Source of the DNA: RUG760 sp045642205
GTDB taxonomy: Bacteria; Bacillota; Clostridia; Lachnospirales; Bianqueaceae
Assembly (NCBI GenBank): GCA_045642205.1
Contig: JAZUIK010000128.1
Span: forward strand, 1 to 24,829
Length of the DNA: 24,829 nucleotides
Direction of reading: 5' to 3'
The notes below the pieces were generated by a model. It had not been told where the DNA came from, made no database searches, and saw only the letters and a list, made by a program, of their open reading frames with translations. The translations under genes were made by a program, and so were the position numbers. Below, one piece after another: positions 1-8,339 of this stretch; the stretch's first letter is position 1; every line of letters starts with the position of its first letter.

Positions 1-1206
1 GACAACATAAGGAATACCAAGGCGGGATGCATACTTCATCTTCTGCTTCATACCCTTTTCCTGATAGAAGACGTCGGTCTTGATCTCAGCATCGCGAAGC
101 GTGGCAGCGGTCTTAAGGCAGTAAGGCATCTGGTCCATTCCAAGAGGAACGATCAAAGCATCTACCAGAGTACGTCTCTCAGTCTTGAGAAGACCCACTT
201 CCTTGAGCTGAGAGAACAGACGGGTCAGACCGATGGAGATACCGATACCGGGCATTCTCTGCTTGGTGTAGTATCCGGTCAGGTTGTCATAGCGTCCGCC
301 GGAGCAGATACTTCCCAGCTTGGGATAGTCATTCAGAGTGGTCTCGTATACGGTACCGGTGTAGTAATCCAGACCGCGGGCGATGGTCAGATCGATGCGG
401 AAGTTCTCTTCCGGCATTCCCAGAAGACGCATGTTGCTGATAACCTGCTTCATTTCGGAAACACCCTCCATGAAGGTCTCATCTTCAATGCCCATGGTCT
501 CCAGGCTGGCAACAATCTCATCGTTAGATCCGGCAATGTGGATCAGGTTCAGGATGGAATCGATGGCGGTATCGACTACCTCCAGTTCCTTCAGCTCACC
601 GCGGACGTTCTCTTCACCGATCTTGTCGATCTTATCGATGATACGAAGGACATCGGCAATGCTGTTTTCCAGTCCGAGGCTTCTAAAGAATCCGTTCAGG
701 ATCTTACGGTTGTTCAGACGGATGGTGAAGGGACCGAAATCCAGTTCTTTGAATACGTGATAGATGACAGAAGGCATTTCAGCATCGTAGAACAGGCTCA
801 GATCGTCCAGACCGATGATATCGATATCACACTGATAGAACTCTCTGTAACGACCCTTCTGAGGACGCTCACCACGGAACACCTTGCTCATCTGATATCT
901 CTTGAAGGGGAATACCAGCTCGCTCTCGTGCTGTGCGGTATAACGTGCCAGAGGAACGGTCAGGTCAAAACGCAGAGACAGATCATGATCGCCCTTGTTG
1001 AAACGATAGATCTGCTTCTCGGTCTCTCCACCGGCCTTAGCCAGGAGGACCTCGGAGATCTCAATGGTCGGGGTGTCCAGGGGCAGAAAACCAAACTGCT
1101 CATAGACACGACGAATGGTATCCATCATCTTATTGAACTGGATCTGATCTTCCGGCAGAAGTTCCATAAAGCCGGTAAGGATTCTAGGCTGAATAATGTC
1201 CGCCAT
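1..1206 (-). CDS. hisS: Histidyl-tRNA synthetase (3' end cut by window edge)
   Basis: Class II aminoacyl-tRNA synthetase that charges tRNA-His with histidine in the cytoplasm. The reading frame is open from an ATG at 1206 to the first base of the window, giving 402 residues; the family is about 415-430 long, so only the last few tens of residues are missing. Visible motifs are the class II motif 2 with FRGERPQKGRYREF (about residues 110-123), the HisRS-specific RGLDYYTGT (near residue 275), and CSGGRYDNL shortly after. The C-terminal anticodon-binding domain is partly present. The start is one base after the stop of the DUF4364 gene, with AAAGGAG about 10 bases upstream, so it is the distal gene of the tig-clpP-clpX-engB run. 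Family assignment is secure. Confidence 0.97.
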   Translation of the reverse strand, partial: MADIIQPRILTGFMELLPEDQIQFNKMMDTIRRVYEQFGFLPLDTPTIEISEVLLAKAGGETEKQIYRFNKGDHDLSLRFDLTVPLARYTAQHESELVFPFKRYQMSKVFRGERPQKGRYREFYQCDIDIIGLDDLSLFYDAEMPSVIYHVFKELDFGPFTIRLNNRKILNGFFRSLGLENSIADVLRIIDKIDKIGEENVRGELKELEVVDTAIDSILNLIHIAGSNDEIVASLETMGIEDETFMEGVSEMKQVISNMRLLGMPEENFRIDLTIARGLDYYTGTVYETTLNDYPKLGSICSGGRYDNLTGYYTKQRMPGIGISIGLTRLFSQLKEVGLLKTERRTLVDALIVPLGMDQMPYCLKTAATLRDAEIKTDVFYQEKGMKQKMKYASRLGIPYVV

Positions 1207-1207
1207 G

Positions 1208-1717
1208 TCAATTTAACTCCTTTGTGATATTCCTGTAAAAACTCATACCCTTCTGCATCCAGGTGTTACGGATCCGATTAGCCATCTCCTCGGAAGCAGC
1301 GGTCTTTAAGAGATCCATAACCGCTCTGTCATAATCCAGGACACGGCAATGTACCTCGTAATGTTCATCATCGATCTTTCGGATCTCTGCATCAGCTCCC
1401 AGAAGAGGTGATTCATTATCCGGAGAATGCTGCGCATAATTACGGATATCCTCACGGATACTGTGGGGGATCCTGGCACGGAACATCTCGATGATCATAT
1501 CTCCCTCAGGCAGCGTGGTGTAGTACACCTCGCCTCCCTGGAGCATTTCCACCACCAGAGCGGTATCTTCCAGTTCCGCCATGTAATTCTGCAGCGCAAA
1601 GTATTCCATGTAACCATGGTATAAAACGAAATCATACAGATCTGCTGCCTTGATATTCTCCTTCTCGTGGATAATATACAGCAGGATCAGTTTATTCTCC
1701 GACAACTGGTGATCCAC
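1208..1717 (-). CDS. DUF4364 family protein
   Basis: A 169-residue protein resembling the DUF4364 family found in Clostridia, whose function is not established. The N-terminal half (LSENKLILLYIIHE, about residues 5-18) looks like a small winged-helix-type fold, as in PadR or MarR-like proteins, and the rest is mixed helix and strand with many acidic residues. No signal peptide or membrane segment is seen. The start is a GTG, 26 bases inside the end of engB, with GGAG about 9 bases upstream, which suggests translational coupling. It sits between engB and hisS. A transcriptional or DNA-binding role is a guess from the predicted fold only. Confidence 0.8.
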   Translation of the reverse strand: MDHQLSENKLILLYIIHEKENIKAADLYDFVLYHGYMEYFALQNYMAELEDTALVVEMLQGGEVYYTTLPEGDMIIEMFRARIPHSIREDIRNYAQHSPDNESPLLGADAEIRKIDDEHYEVHCRVLDYDRAVMDLLKTAASEEMANRIRNTWMQKGMSFYRNITKELN

Positions 1718-2315
1718 CTGTCTTATCTCCTTCCGCCATCTGGATGAGTTTCTCCCAGAGAATGTCTCTACCCATCTTGCTCAAAGAAGAAACCGGGATA
1801 ATATCCGACTTTTCGACTCTGAGTTCATTGGAAAGCATCTTGATCTGAGAGGGAAGCTGATTTCTTGTGACCTTGTCGGCCTTGGTGGCAACGACAACGG
1901 TCTTTACCTGATAATGACGGAGGAAATCCATCATCATCAGATCGTTTGCTGAGGGAGCATGTCTGATGTCCACCAGCAATAAGACGCACTGGAGCGTCTC
2001 ACGTTTATTTAAATAGGTCTCGATGACCTTGCCCCACTTGACCTGATCAGTCTTGGAGGCCTTGGCATATCCGTAGCCAGGAAGGTCTACAAAGAACAGC
2101 TGATCATCGATATTGTACCAGTTGATGGTCTGGGTCTTACCCGGGACCGAACTGGTCCTTGCCAGGTTCTTTCGTCCAAGAAGCATATTGATCAGCGTGG
2201 ACTTTCCGACATTGGACTTGCCTGCAAAGGCCAGTTCCGGAAGCGATGGCTTCGGGAACTGATCCACTCTTCCGCAGACGCAGGAGAGTTTACTGTTTTG
2301 TTCTCTGATCTTCAT
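1692..2315 (-). CDS. engB: Ribosome biogenesis GTPase EngB/YsxC
   Basis: TRAFAC-class GTPase of the EngB (YsxC/YihA) family, needed for assembly of the large ribosomal subunit. All GTPase motifs are readable: G1 GKSNVGKST (residues 32-40), a G2 region around SSVPGKTQT (55-63), G3 DLPGYG (77-82), G4 TKAD (144-147) and a G5-like VSSL near 175. The length of 207 residues is normal. ATG start at 2315 with a purine-rich GGTGG about 9 bases upstream. It lies 14 bases after clpX, and its end overlaps the DUF4364 gene by 26 bases. In many Clostridia a lon gene lies between clpX and engB; none is here. Confidence 0.97.
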   Translation of the reverse strand: MKIREQNSKLSCVCGRVDQFPKPSLPELAFAGKSNVGKSTLINMLLGRKNLARTSSVPGKTQTINWYNIDDQLFFVDLPGYGYAKASKTDQVKWGKVIETYLNKRETLQCVLLLVDIRHAPSANDLMMMDFLRHYQVKTVVVATKADKVTRNQLPSQIKMLSNELRVEKSDIIPVSSLSKMGRDILWEKLIQMAEGDKTGGSPVVGE

Positions 2316-2329
2316 CTTCCTGTTCCACC

Positions 2330-3667
2330 TTAAAATTCAGGAGCCACCTTTTTACCGGATGTTCTTTTGGATTTCTTAGGAACTCCTTCTGTTCTTTTGG
2401 CAACTTTTGGGGTGTCCTGTGCTTCCTCATCGATCAGTTCCAACTTGGGAAGATCCGTCTTCAGGACTGCTTCCTTGGTAATGGTGATCTTTTCCACGTC
2501 GTTGCGGCTGGGGATTTCATACATCAGATCCTTCAAAGTACCTTCCATGATGGTCTTTAGTCCGCGGGCACCGGTCTTCTGAGAAAGGGCAGCCTTAGCT
2601 ACCTCTACCAGTGCATCGTCCTCAAACTCCAGCTCTACATCATCCAGAGAGAACAGTGCCTTATACTGACGTACCAGAGAATTTTTAGGCTCCTTCAGGA
2701 TACGTACCAGTGCCTTCTCATCCAGAGGCTCCAGTGCCACACTGACGGGAAGACGACCGACAAACTCGGGGATCAGACCAAATTTGATCAGATCCTGAGG
2801 TGTCATCTTCTTGAACAGTGCGGTAGTCTCTTCCTCATCACTCATGACAGCCTTCGCTTCACCGGCATTAAAGCCCATGGTCTTGACGTTGGTGCGGTTC
2901 TTGATGATCTTTTCCATACCATCAAAAGCACCGCCACAGATAAAGAGGATGTTAGTGGTATCGATCTGGATAAAATTCTGCTGAGGATGCTTACGTCCAC
3001 CATTCGGAGGCACGTTGGCAACGGTGCTCTCCAGGATCTTCAACAGTGCCTGCTGAACACCCTCACCGCTGACATCACGGGTAATGGAGGGATTCTCGCT
3101 CTTTCTGGTGATCTTATCGACCTCATCGATGTAGATAATGCCGTGCTCGGCTCTGGCAACATCGAAGTCAGCTGCCTGGATCAGTTTTAAGAGCACATTC
3201 TCAACATCTTCACCTACGTAACCTGCTTCGGTCAGGGTAGTCGCATCGGCAATGGCAAAGGGCACATTGATGATCTTTGCCAGAGTCTGTGCCAGATAGG
3301 TCTTTCCGGAACCGGTGGGACCTACCAGAAGGATATTACTCTTTGTCAGTTCCACATCGTTCAGCTGACCCTTGGTCATGATGCGCTTATAGTGGTTATA
3401 TACAGCGATCGCCAGGGATTTCTTCGCCTCATCCTGTCCGATGACATACTCATCCAGATGAGCCTTGATCTCCTTGGGCGTGGGGAAATCTCCCCCAAAA
3501 TCCATGCCTGCGTTTCTTTCCTCTTCCAGTTCACGCTCGATGATGTCCATGCAGAGGTTGGCACACTCATCACAGATGAATACGCCGTTGCCTGCGATCA
3601 GACGACGAACCTGATCCGGGGTCTTTCCACAGAAGGAACAGAATGCTCTTTTTTTCTCGTTAGCCAT
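2330..3667 (-). CDS. clpX: ATP-dependent Clp protease ATP-binding subunit ClpX
   Basis: AAA+ unfoldase that recognises tagged or misfolded substrates, unfolds them and feeds them into ClpP. At 445 residues it is slightly longer than typical because of a basic C-terminal tail (about 415-445). The N-terminal zinc-binding domain has C10, C13, C32 and C35. The Walker A is GPTGSGKT (116-123), the pore loop GYVG (149-152) and the Walker B IIYIDEVDK (177-185). The ClpP-docking loop reads MGF (KTMGFNAGEA) where most ClpX proteins have IGF, a conservative change. It begins 3 bases after the clpP stop, so the two subunits are co-transcribed and probably coupled. Confidence 0.98.
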   Translation of the reverse strand: MANEKKRAFCSFCGKTPDQVRRLIAGNGVFICDECANLCMDIIERELEEERNAGMDFGGDFPTPKEIKAHLDEYVIGQDEAKKSLAIAVYNHYKRIMTKGQLNDVELTKSNILLVGPTGSGKTYLAQTLAKIINVPFAIADATTLTEAGYVGEDVENVLLKLIQAADFDVARAEHGIIYIDEVDKITRKSENPSITRDVSGEGVQQALLKILESTVANVPPNGGRKHPQQNFIQIDTTNILFICGGAFDGMEKIIKNRTNVKTMGFNAGEAKAVMSDEEETTALFKKMTPQDLIKFGLIPEFVGRLPVSVALEPLDEKALVRILKEPKNSLVRQYKALFSLDDVELEFEDDALVEVAKAALSQKTGARGLKTIMEGTLKDLMYEIPSRNDVEKITITKEAVLKTDLPKLELIDEEAQDTPKVAKRTEGVPKKSKRTSGKKVAPEF

Positions 3668-3670
3668 ATC

Positions 3671-4258
3671 TTACTTCTTCTCGATGATTCCATCTACCAG
3701 GCCGTACTCTACTGCCTGCTCTGCAGTGAGCCAGTTGTCTCTGTCGGTGTCTCTTTCGATCTCTTCCAGAGTCTTGCCGGTATTCTCTGCCAGGATACGA
3801 TTCAGTCTTTCCTTGGTTCTCAAAATATGCTGAGCCTGGATCTGGATATCGCTGGCCTGTCCCTGAGAACCTCCCAGGGGCTGATGGATCATAACTTCTG
3901 CGTTGGGAAGAACAAATCTCTTACCCTTGGTTCCGCCGGAAAGCAGGAAAGCACCCATGCTGGCTGCCATACCCATGCAGATGGTAGATACATCGGCACG
4001 GATGAGCTTCATGGTGTCATAGATAGCCAGACCTGCACTGACAGATCCTCCGGGGCTGTTGATATAGAACTGGATATCCTTGGTAGGATCCTCGGAATCC
4101 AAGAACAGAAGCTGAGCAACGATCAAAGAAGCAGTCTGATCATTGACCTCATCGCACAGAAGTACGATACGCTCCTTCAGAAGTCTGGAAAAAATGTCGG
4201 AAGTACGTTCGCCTCTTCCGGTCTCTTCGATAACATAAGGAATAAATGCATTCTTCAT
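3671..4258 (-). CDS. clpP: ATP-dependent Clp protease proteolytic subunit ClpP
   Basis: Serine peptidase forming the barrel of the ClpXP protease in the cytoplasm. The catalytic triad is visible: serine in GMAASMGAF (S100), histidine in MIHQPLGG (H125), and aspartate in the second position of the RDTDRDNW region (D174), numbering from the chosen start. An in-frame GTG 12 bases upstream would add four residues, but AGGTGG at 4267-4272 is 8 bases from the ATG at 4258 and overlaps that GTG, so the ATG is preferred, giving 195 residues. It lies downstream of tig with a gap of 113 bases containing an inverted repeat, and 3 bases before clpX. Confidence 0.97.
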   Translation of the reverse strand: MKNAFIPYVIEETGRGERTSDIFSRLLKERIVLLCDEVNDQTASLIVAQLLFLDSEDPTKDIQFYINSPGGSVSAGLAIYDTMKLIRADVSTICMGMAASMGAFLLSGGTKGKRFVLPNAEVMIHQPLGGSQGQASDIQIQAQHILRTKERLNRILAENTGKTLEEIERDTDRDNWLTAEQAVEYGLVDGIIEKK

Positions 4259-4266
4259 CGGAATAT

Positions 4267-4272
4267 CCACCT
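4267..4272 (-). promoter_or_regulatory. Ribosome binding site deciding the clpP start
   Basis: AGGTGG on the minus strand, 8 bases before the ATG at 4258. The alternative GTG at 4270 overlaps this site and so cannot use it, which supports the shorter ClpP. Confidence 0.7.
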
Positions 4273-4294
4273 TTCTTTAAAGTTTGTCGTTAAT

Positions 4295-4350
4295 GGAAAC
4301 GACTCGCAGTTTGAGCGCCTTTAGGCTACACAAAACGGCAAGTCGTTTCC
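4295..4350 (-). promoter_or_regulatory. Inverted repeat in the tig-clpP intergenic region
   Basis: A perfect 10-base inverted repeat: GGAAACGACT at 4295-4304 and AGTCGTTTCC at 4341-4350, spaced by 36 bases. The spacer holds a small internal hairpin (GCC-TTTA-GGC, 4317-4326). In the minus-strand transcript this folds as a two-tiered stem in the leader of clpP, about 37 bases before the start codon. There is no T tract, so it is not a classical intrinsic terminator. It could be an RNA processing or stability element, or a protein site; the role is inferred. Confidence 0.5.
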
Positions 4351-4371
4351 GCTGGATATATGATTTCTTAA

Positions 4372-5655
4372 TTAGTCAATGGCGTTCTCAACGACGAAGT
4401 CAACAGCCTTACGAACCAGCATCTCTGCCTTCATGTTCTCCAGCTCGTTGCCAGCCATGTAGCCCTTGATGGTCTCGATGTCCATACCGTACATCTTAGC
4501 CATGTCTTCCATTTCCTTATCAACGTCCTCATCGGAAACTTCCAGACCCTCGGCCTTAGCAACTGCTTCCATGACCAGAGCTTCCTTCAGGTTCTTCTCA
4601 GCACTGGGCTTGATCTCGTCACGCAGCTGATCGATGGTGGTACCGGACATCTTCATGTACTGGTTGATGTCCATTCCCTGATAGCTGAGCTGCTGAGCGA
4701 ACTGCTGGATCTGCTCGTCGCACTTCTCGATGATAGCTGCTGCGGGGATCTCAACCTCTGCTGCTGCGGTAACAGCCTCGATGAGCTTGTTCTTCATCTC
4801 GTCCTTAGCTGCTCTTTCCTTGCGCTCGGTCAGGGTCTTCTTGGTATCCTCACGGTACTCAGCAACGGTGTCGAACTTGGAAAGTTCCTTAACCAGCTCG
4901 TCGTCCAGGAGAGGAAGCTCCTCAACGGTGATCTTGTTCAGGGTTACGGTGAAGACAGCATCCTTGCCTGCCAGGTCTTCAGCGTGATACTTCTCGGGGA
5001 AGGTTACGTTGACATCGAAGGTCTCGCCAACGTTATGTCCAACGATCTGCTCCTCGTAGCCGGGGATGAAGGAGTTGGAACCAAGCTTCAGGTCAAAGCC
5101 CTCTGCAGAGCCGCCTTCGAAAGCAACACCGTCAACCTTACCGACATAGTCGATGTTGGTGGTGTCGTCCATCTGAGCTGCACGATCGGTGATCTCAACC
5201 TTACGAGCGTTGTTGCGCAGAGATCTCTCGATCTCCTTCTCAACATCCTCATCGGTAACGGTGATATCTTCCATTTCCTTCTTCAGGCCCTTGTACTCGC
5301 CAAGCTTGACTTCGGGCTTGATAGCAACGATAGCGGTCATCATGATCTCGGTGTCGGGAGTGAAGACTTCCAGATCAACCTCGGGACGGCTCATAACGGT
5401 CAGCCCCTCTTCCTCGACTGCCTGCTTATAAGCATCGGGGAGGCACTCATTCAGTGCATCATCATAGAACATAGCCTTTCCGTAGTACTGGCAGACCATA
5501 GCGAAGGGAACCTTACCCTTACGGAATCCGGGGATGGAAATGTTTTTCTTCTGCTTCTCGAATACAGCTTTGATGGCAGCATTAAACTTGTCCTGCTCGA
5601 TCTCAAAGCTCAGCTTAACCATACCGCCTTCGAGCTTCTCAACAGAATGCTTCAT
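4372..5655 (-). CDS. tig: Trigger factor, ribosome-associated chaperone
   Basis: Binds the ribosomal exit tunnel and protects nascent chains; it also has peptidyl-prolyl isomerase activity. The chosen ATG at 5655 has GGAGG at 5663-5667 with 7 bases spacing and gives 427 residues, the normal length. An ATG 39 bases upstream lacks this site. The N-terminal ribosome-binding signature IPGFRKGKVP lies near residues 40-49. An FKBP-like PPIase domain follows (about 150-245, around DDTTNIDYVGKVDG), and then the helical C-terminal chaperone domain, ending in ENAID. It is the first gene of the tig-clpP-clpX-engB-DUF4364-hisS run and has a clear promoter upstream. Confidence 0.97.
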   Translation of the reverse strand: MKHSVEKLEGGMVKLSFEIEQDKFNAAIKAVFEKQKKNISIPGFRKGKVPFAMVCQYYGKAMFYDDALNECLPDAYKQAVEEEGLTVMSRPEVDLEVFTPDTEIMMTAIVAIKPEVKLGEYKGLKKEMEDITVTDEDVEKEIERSLRNNARKVEITDRAAQMDDTTNIDYVGKVDGVAFEGGSAEGFDLKLGSNSFIPGYEEQIVGHNVGETFDVNVTFPEKYHAEDLAGKDAVFTVTLNKITVEELPLLDDELVKELSKFDTVAEYREDTKKTLTERKERAAKDEMKNKLIEAVTAAAEVEIPAAAIIEKCDEQIQQFAQQLSYQGMDINQYMKMSGTTIDQLRDEIKPSAEKNLKEALVMEAVAKAEGLEVSDEDVDKEMEDMAKMYGMDIETIKGYMAGNELENMKAEMLVRKAVDFVVENAID

Positions 5656-5662
5656 AATAAAA

Positions 5663-5667
5663 CCTCC
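5663..5667 (-). promoter_or_regulatory. Ribosome binding site deciding the tig start
   Basis: GGAGG on the minus strand, 7 bases before the ATG at 5655. It supports this start over the in-frame ATG at 5694. Confidence 0.8.
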
Positions 5668-5799
5668 TATACGGTCTCCGTCCATCTCACCCATGTTGTT
5701 TCGATGGGGATCACCGATTGATTACTTAAAAATATTATCTCTGTACCCGTTTCCTTCATGTTGTTACATTCAAGGGCGTACAGGCACAGCCGAATACAT

Positions 5800-5829
5800 A
5801 TTATACAGGCTGAGAGCCCCTCTTGTCAA
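5800..5829 (-). promoter_or_regulatory. Sigma-A-type promoter for tig
   Basis: On the minus strand a consensus -35 TTGACA (5824-5829) and a consensus -10 TATAAT (5800-5805) are separated by 18 bases. The -35 overlaps the TGA stop of the upstream membrane protein gene (5826-5828). The predicted transcript has a leader of about 135-140 bases before the tig start. No CtsR-type or CIRCE-type heat-shock repeat was seen near it. Confidence 0.8.
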
Positions 5830-6821
5830 CTGTCTTTCGGCTCATCCGCCTTGTCGGGATCTTCTTTGTCAGAGCCATCCTCAGCGGTTTCCTCGTCTTC
5901 GATCCCCTCGTCCATAGCCTCCAGGGATTCCTCCACCATGGATCGCTCCTGAGGGTTCTGCAGCGTCACTGCTAAGGTCTTCAGTTCGTTTCTCTTCATC
6001 TCCTCTAAATTGAAGAGTGCGATGGTACCGCAGATATAACCAAAGATGTTCAAAACGGAGAGCAGCGTGGAAAGTGCCACGGAGATCGCCATGTTGACAT
6101 ATTCATTGGCGGTTGCCAGGAACAGATTGCTGCTAAGAAGACTCACCAGGATGATCACACCGTTGGAAAGGAGTGTGACTGCCGCAAACAGTCCGATATA
6201 GTGCATGGACTTACCATGGACCAGGAAACGGACATAGCGCACATTGTCAAAGCCCATGCGGCCTCGAAGGGCTGCCGCAGCACCGCAGAAATTCTCGTAC
6301 ATGACAAAACGGATGGCGATCAGAAGCAGCAGGGCAATGGCGATCAGTCCGATCAGGGGAAGCGCCAAGAGCATACTGCAGCAGATAACAGCCGTGATCA
6401 TCTGCAGAAGGACGATCACCTGGGTCAGTGCGGCTCTGGGCCACATACGGATACCGCGGTAGAACAATGTACCAAAAGTGTGGTTCTTTTCATCGAACAG
6501 CTGATTCTTGACCTGCACTGCCGTAACAAGGATGGCGATCAGAGCGATAAACTCTGCCATCAGATTGGCAACGATCAGATGAAGGTACTGCTGCAGAAAA
6601 GGTGTCAGATCCGCGGTAAGCAGATCCACGCCCTCCAGATCCACCATGGTGATCTTCATGGTAAAGTACTGAAGGATCACATTGGCGGGAAGGAAGACCA
6701 GGAAGGACAGCATCAGATAGGAACCAAAGCGGTTCGACAATAAGCTGTAACTGCTGGAAAAGATCTCAGAGATCTTCAGCGGTCTCTCTCCCATGGTCCT
6801 GATTAAAGTTTCTCGATCCAT
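5826..6821 (-). CDS. Multi-pass membrane protein of unknown function
   Basis: A 331-residue protein I cannot assign to a named family. From the ATG at 6821 it has a cytoplasmic N-terminus of about 33 residues and hydrophobic stretches near 35-55, 80-105, 120-172 (long enough for two spans), 208-230 and 240-272, then a charged C-terminal tail. The tail (about 295-331) is strongly acidic, rich in E and D, and probably cytoplasmic. The start is one base after the hemZ stop, with weak GAGAAAGAG upstream. An in-frame GTG at 6851 inside hemZ is an alternative. Layout suggests translation coupled to hemZ. The overall shape recalls polytopic helper proteins of the GPDP-membrane-domain or DUF975 type, but this is only a resemblance. 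Confidence 0.75.
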   Translation of the reverse strand: MDRETLIRTMGERPLKISEIFSSSYSLLSNRFGSYLMLSFLVFLPANVILQYFTMKITMVDLEGVDLLTADLTPFLQQYLHLIVANLMAEFIALIAILVTAVQVKNQLFDEKNHTFGTLFYRGIRMWPRAALTQVIVLLQMITAVICCSMLLALPLIGLIAIALLLLIAIRFVMYENFCGAAAALRGRMGFDNVRYVRFLVHGKSMHYIGLFAAVTLLSNGVIILVSLLSSNLFLATANEYVNMAISVALSTLLSVLNIFGYICGTIALFNLEEMKRNELKTLAVTLQNPQERSMVEESLEAMDEGIEDEETAEDGSDKEDPDKADEPKDS

Positions 6822-6822
6822 A

Positions 6823-8289
6823 TTACTCTTTCTCTGAGGAACACTCCTCACTAAATGCCTTTCTCTTTCGCTCGATCATCTCATCGAGACGCTCGATGTA
6901 TTCCTTTACTCCCTTTACGTTCGGCACTCTTTCCAGTCTGTTTTCCTCTGGGAAATAGACCTTGGACACACCGCCGGCACCAAAAGCCAGGATACTCTGT
7001 CTCTCTTCCATGATCTCGATATTATACCTTCCCTCTTTCCTGGGAAGTGCATATCCTACATTTTCAAAATTACCGGCCATGTTCTTCTGGCGGTACATAT
7101 AGTAGGGTTCCATGCCCCACTCTTTACAGAACTTTGCGGTGATACCGATCATAGCATCGATCTTGTTTTGTAATGCCTCGATGTCCTTTGTCAGCATCTC
7201 TTCGCCTTCTCCCATCTCATTCATGCGGGAGGAACGCTTGACCGCCAAAGTGTGGACCGTCACGTTATCCGGATGAAGGGGTGCGATCTTTTCCATGGTC
7301 CTTTGGACATCTTCCTCTGTTTCCTCCGGAAGTCCTACGATCAGATCCATGTTGATATTATCAATGCCCACCTCTCTTGCCAGAAGGAAGGCTTCTTCCA
7401 CTGCTTCCACGCTGTGGGAACGGCCGATCAGATCCAAAGTCTTCTGGTTCATGGTCTGGGGATTGATGGAGATACGATCTACACCGCATTCCTTCAGCAC
7501 CTCCAGTTTTTCTCTGGTAATGGTATCCGGGCGTCCGGCCTCCACTGTGATCTCCTGCATCTTAGAGAAATCAAACAGTTCATCCGCTTTGGTAAGGATC
7601 CTTTTAAGAGATGCTGCATCCAGCGTGGTAGGTGTACCGCCTCCCATATAGAAGGAACGGATCTTTCTACCACGGATACTCTTACTCACTTCTTCCATTT
7701 CCCGGATCATGGCATCCACATAATCCATGGCATAACGATCATACGCTCTCTTATCATTGCTGATAAAGGAGCAATAGGAACATCTGGTGGGACAGAACAG
7801 TACACCGGCATAGATGCTGATGTCTTCCCCCTTCTGATCCTTCATCAGTTCTCTTTCAGCTTTTGCTACAGAACTGCACAATTCTGCCTTATCCTTACGG
7901 AGCAGGTAATGCTCCTCTAAGATCTCAGCCGTCTCCTCAGCGCTCTTTCCCTGTTCCTGGTAGTGATAAGCTACCTTGGAAGGACGAACACCGGTCAGAA
8001 TGCCCCAGGGCACCTTGTTTCCAAACACCGAAGCGATCAGGACCTTGGCTCTGTTCTTCTGAGTCTCCCCTACATAATCTTCAAAAGGATCCTCCATGGT
8101 CTTCTCCACCAGGATGGTCCCTTTTTCATCGATCAGGCAGGCACTTTTAAGATCCTCGCTCAGTAAGATCCCTTCTACTCCCTCCTTCTTTTCCGGAATG
8201 ACCCGGACCAGAGGGCGATGCTCTCTCACAAGGGTCGAGAGCTCGTAGAAATACTTTTCAGGTGCAACGAGAAAAAACTCTCTTTCCAT
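6823..8289 (-). CDS. hemZ: HemZ-type radical SAM protein (coproporphyrinogen dehydrogenase-like)
   Basis: Radical SAM protein of the HemN/HemZ family, 488 residues. The 4Fe-4S-binding cysteines are in CPTRCSYCSF (C166, C170, C173), followed by the SAM-binding GGGTPTT near 217-223. The long N-terminal region of about 155 residues before the cluster is characteristic of HemZ as opposed to HemN or HemW. HemZ is annotated as an oxygen-independent coproporphyrinogen III oxidase, but its activity is less firmly shown than that of HemN, so the heme role is uncertain here; no other heme gene is in the window. ATG at 8289 with AAAGGA some 15 bases upstream, a weakly placed site. It follows dtd and precedes the membrane protein gene by one base. 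Confidence 0.9.
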   Translation of the reverse strand: MEREFFLVAPEKYFYELSTLVREHRPLVRVIPEKKEGVEGILLSEDLKSACLIDEKGTILVEKTMEDPFEDYVGETQKNRAKVLIASVFGNKVPWGILTGVRPSKVAYHYQEQGKSAEETAEILEEHYLLRKDKAELCSSVAKAERELMKDQKGEDISIYAGVLFCPTRCSYCSFISNDKRAYDRYAMDYVDAMIREMEEVSKSIRGRKIRSFYMGGGTPTTLDAASLKRILTKADELFDFSKMQEITVEAGRPDTITREKLEVLKECGVDRISINPQTMNQKTLDLIGRSHSVEAVEEAFLLAREVGIDNINMDLIVGLPEETEEDVQRTMEKIAPLHPDNVTVHTLAVKRSSRMNEMGEGEEMLTKDIEALQNKIDAMIGITAKFCKEWGMEPYYMYRQKNMAGNFENVGYALPRKEGRYNIEIMEERQSILAFGAGGVSKVYFPEENRLERVPNVKGVKEYIERLDEMIERKRKAFSEECSSEKE

Positions 8290-8315
8290 ATCCGCTTTGT
8301 TATTTCCTTTTATCC

Positions 8316-8339
8316 TTCTGATCTCAGGTTGGATCAGAA
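8316..8339 (-). other. Hairpin spanning the dtd stop codon
   Basis: A perfect 8-base stem (TTCTGATC at 8316-8323 with GATCAGAA at 8332-8339, loop of 8). The dtd TGA stop lies inside the stem. No T tract follows in the minus-strand transcript, so it is more likely an mRNA structure between dtd and hemZ than a terminator. Confidence 0.4.

Noticed and set aside
3392..4324. Plus-strand open frame of 310 codons opposite clpX and clpP
   Set aside because: It lies antisense to two certain genes and has no ribosome binding site or family resemblance.
4259..4371. A separate promoter for clpP or a CtsR/CIRCE operator
   Set aside because: TTGACT and TATATC occur on the minus strand near 4365-4380, but the spacing is only 13 bases. 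No GGTCAAA direct repeats or CIRCE dyads were seen.
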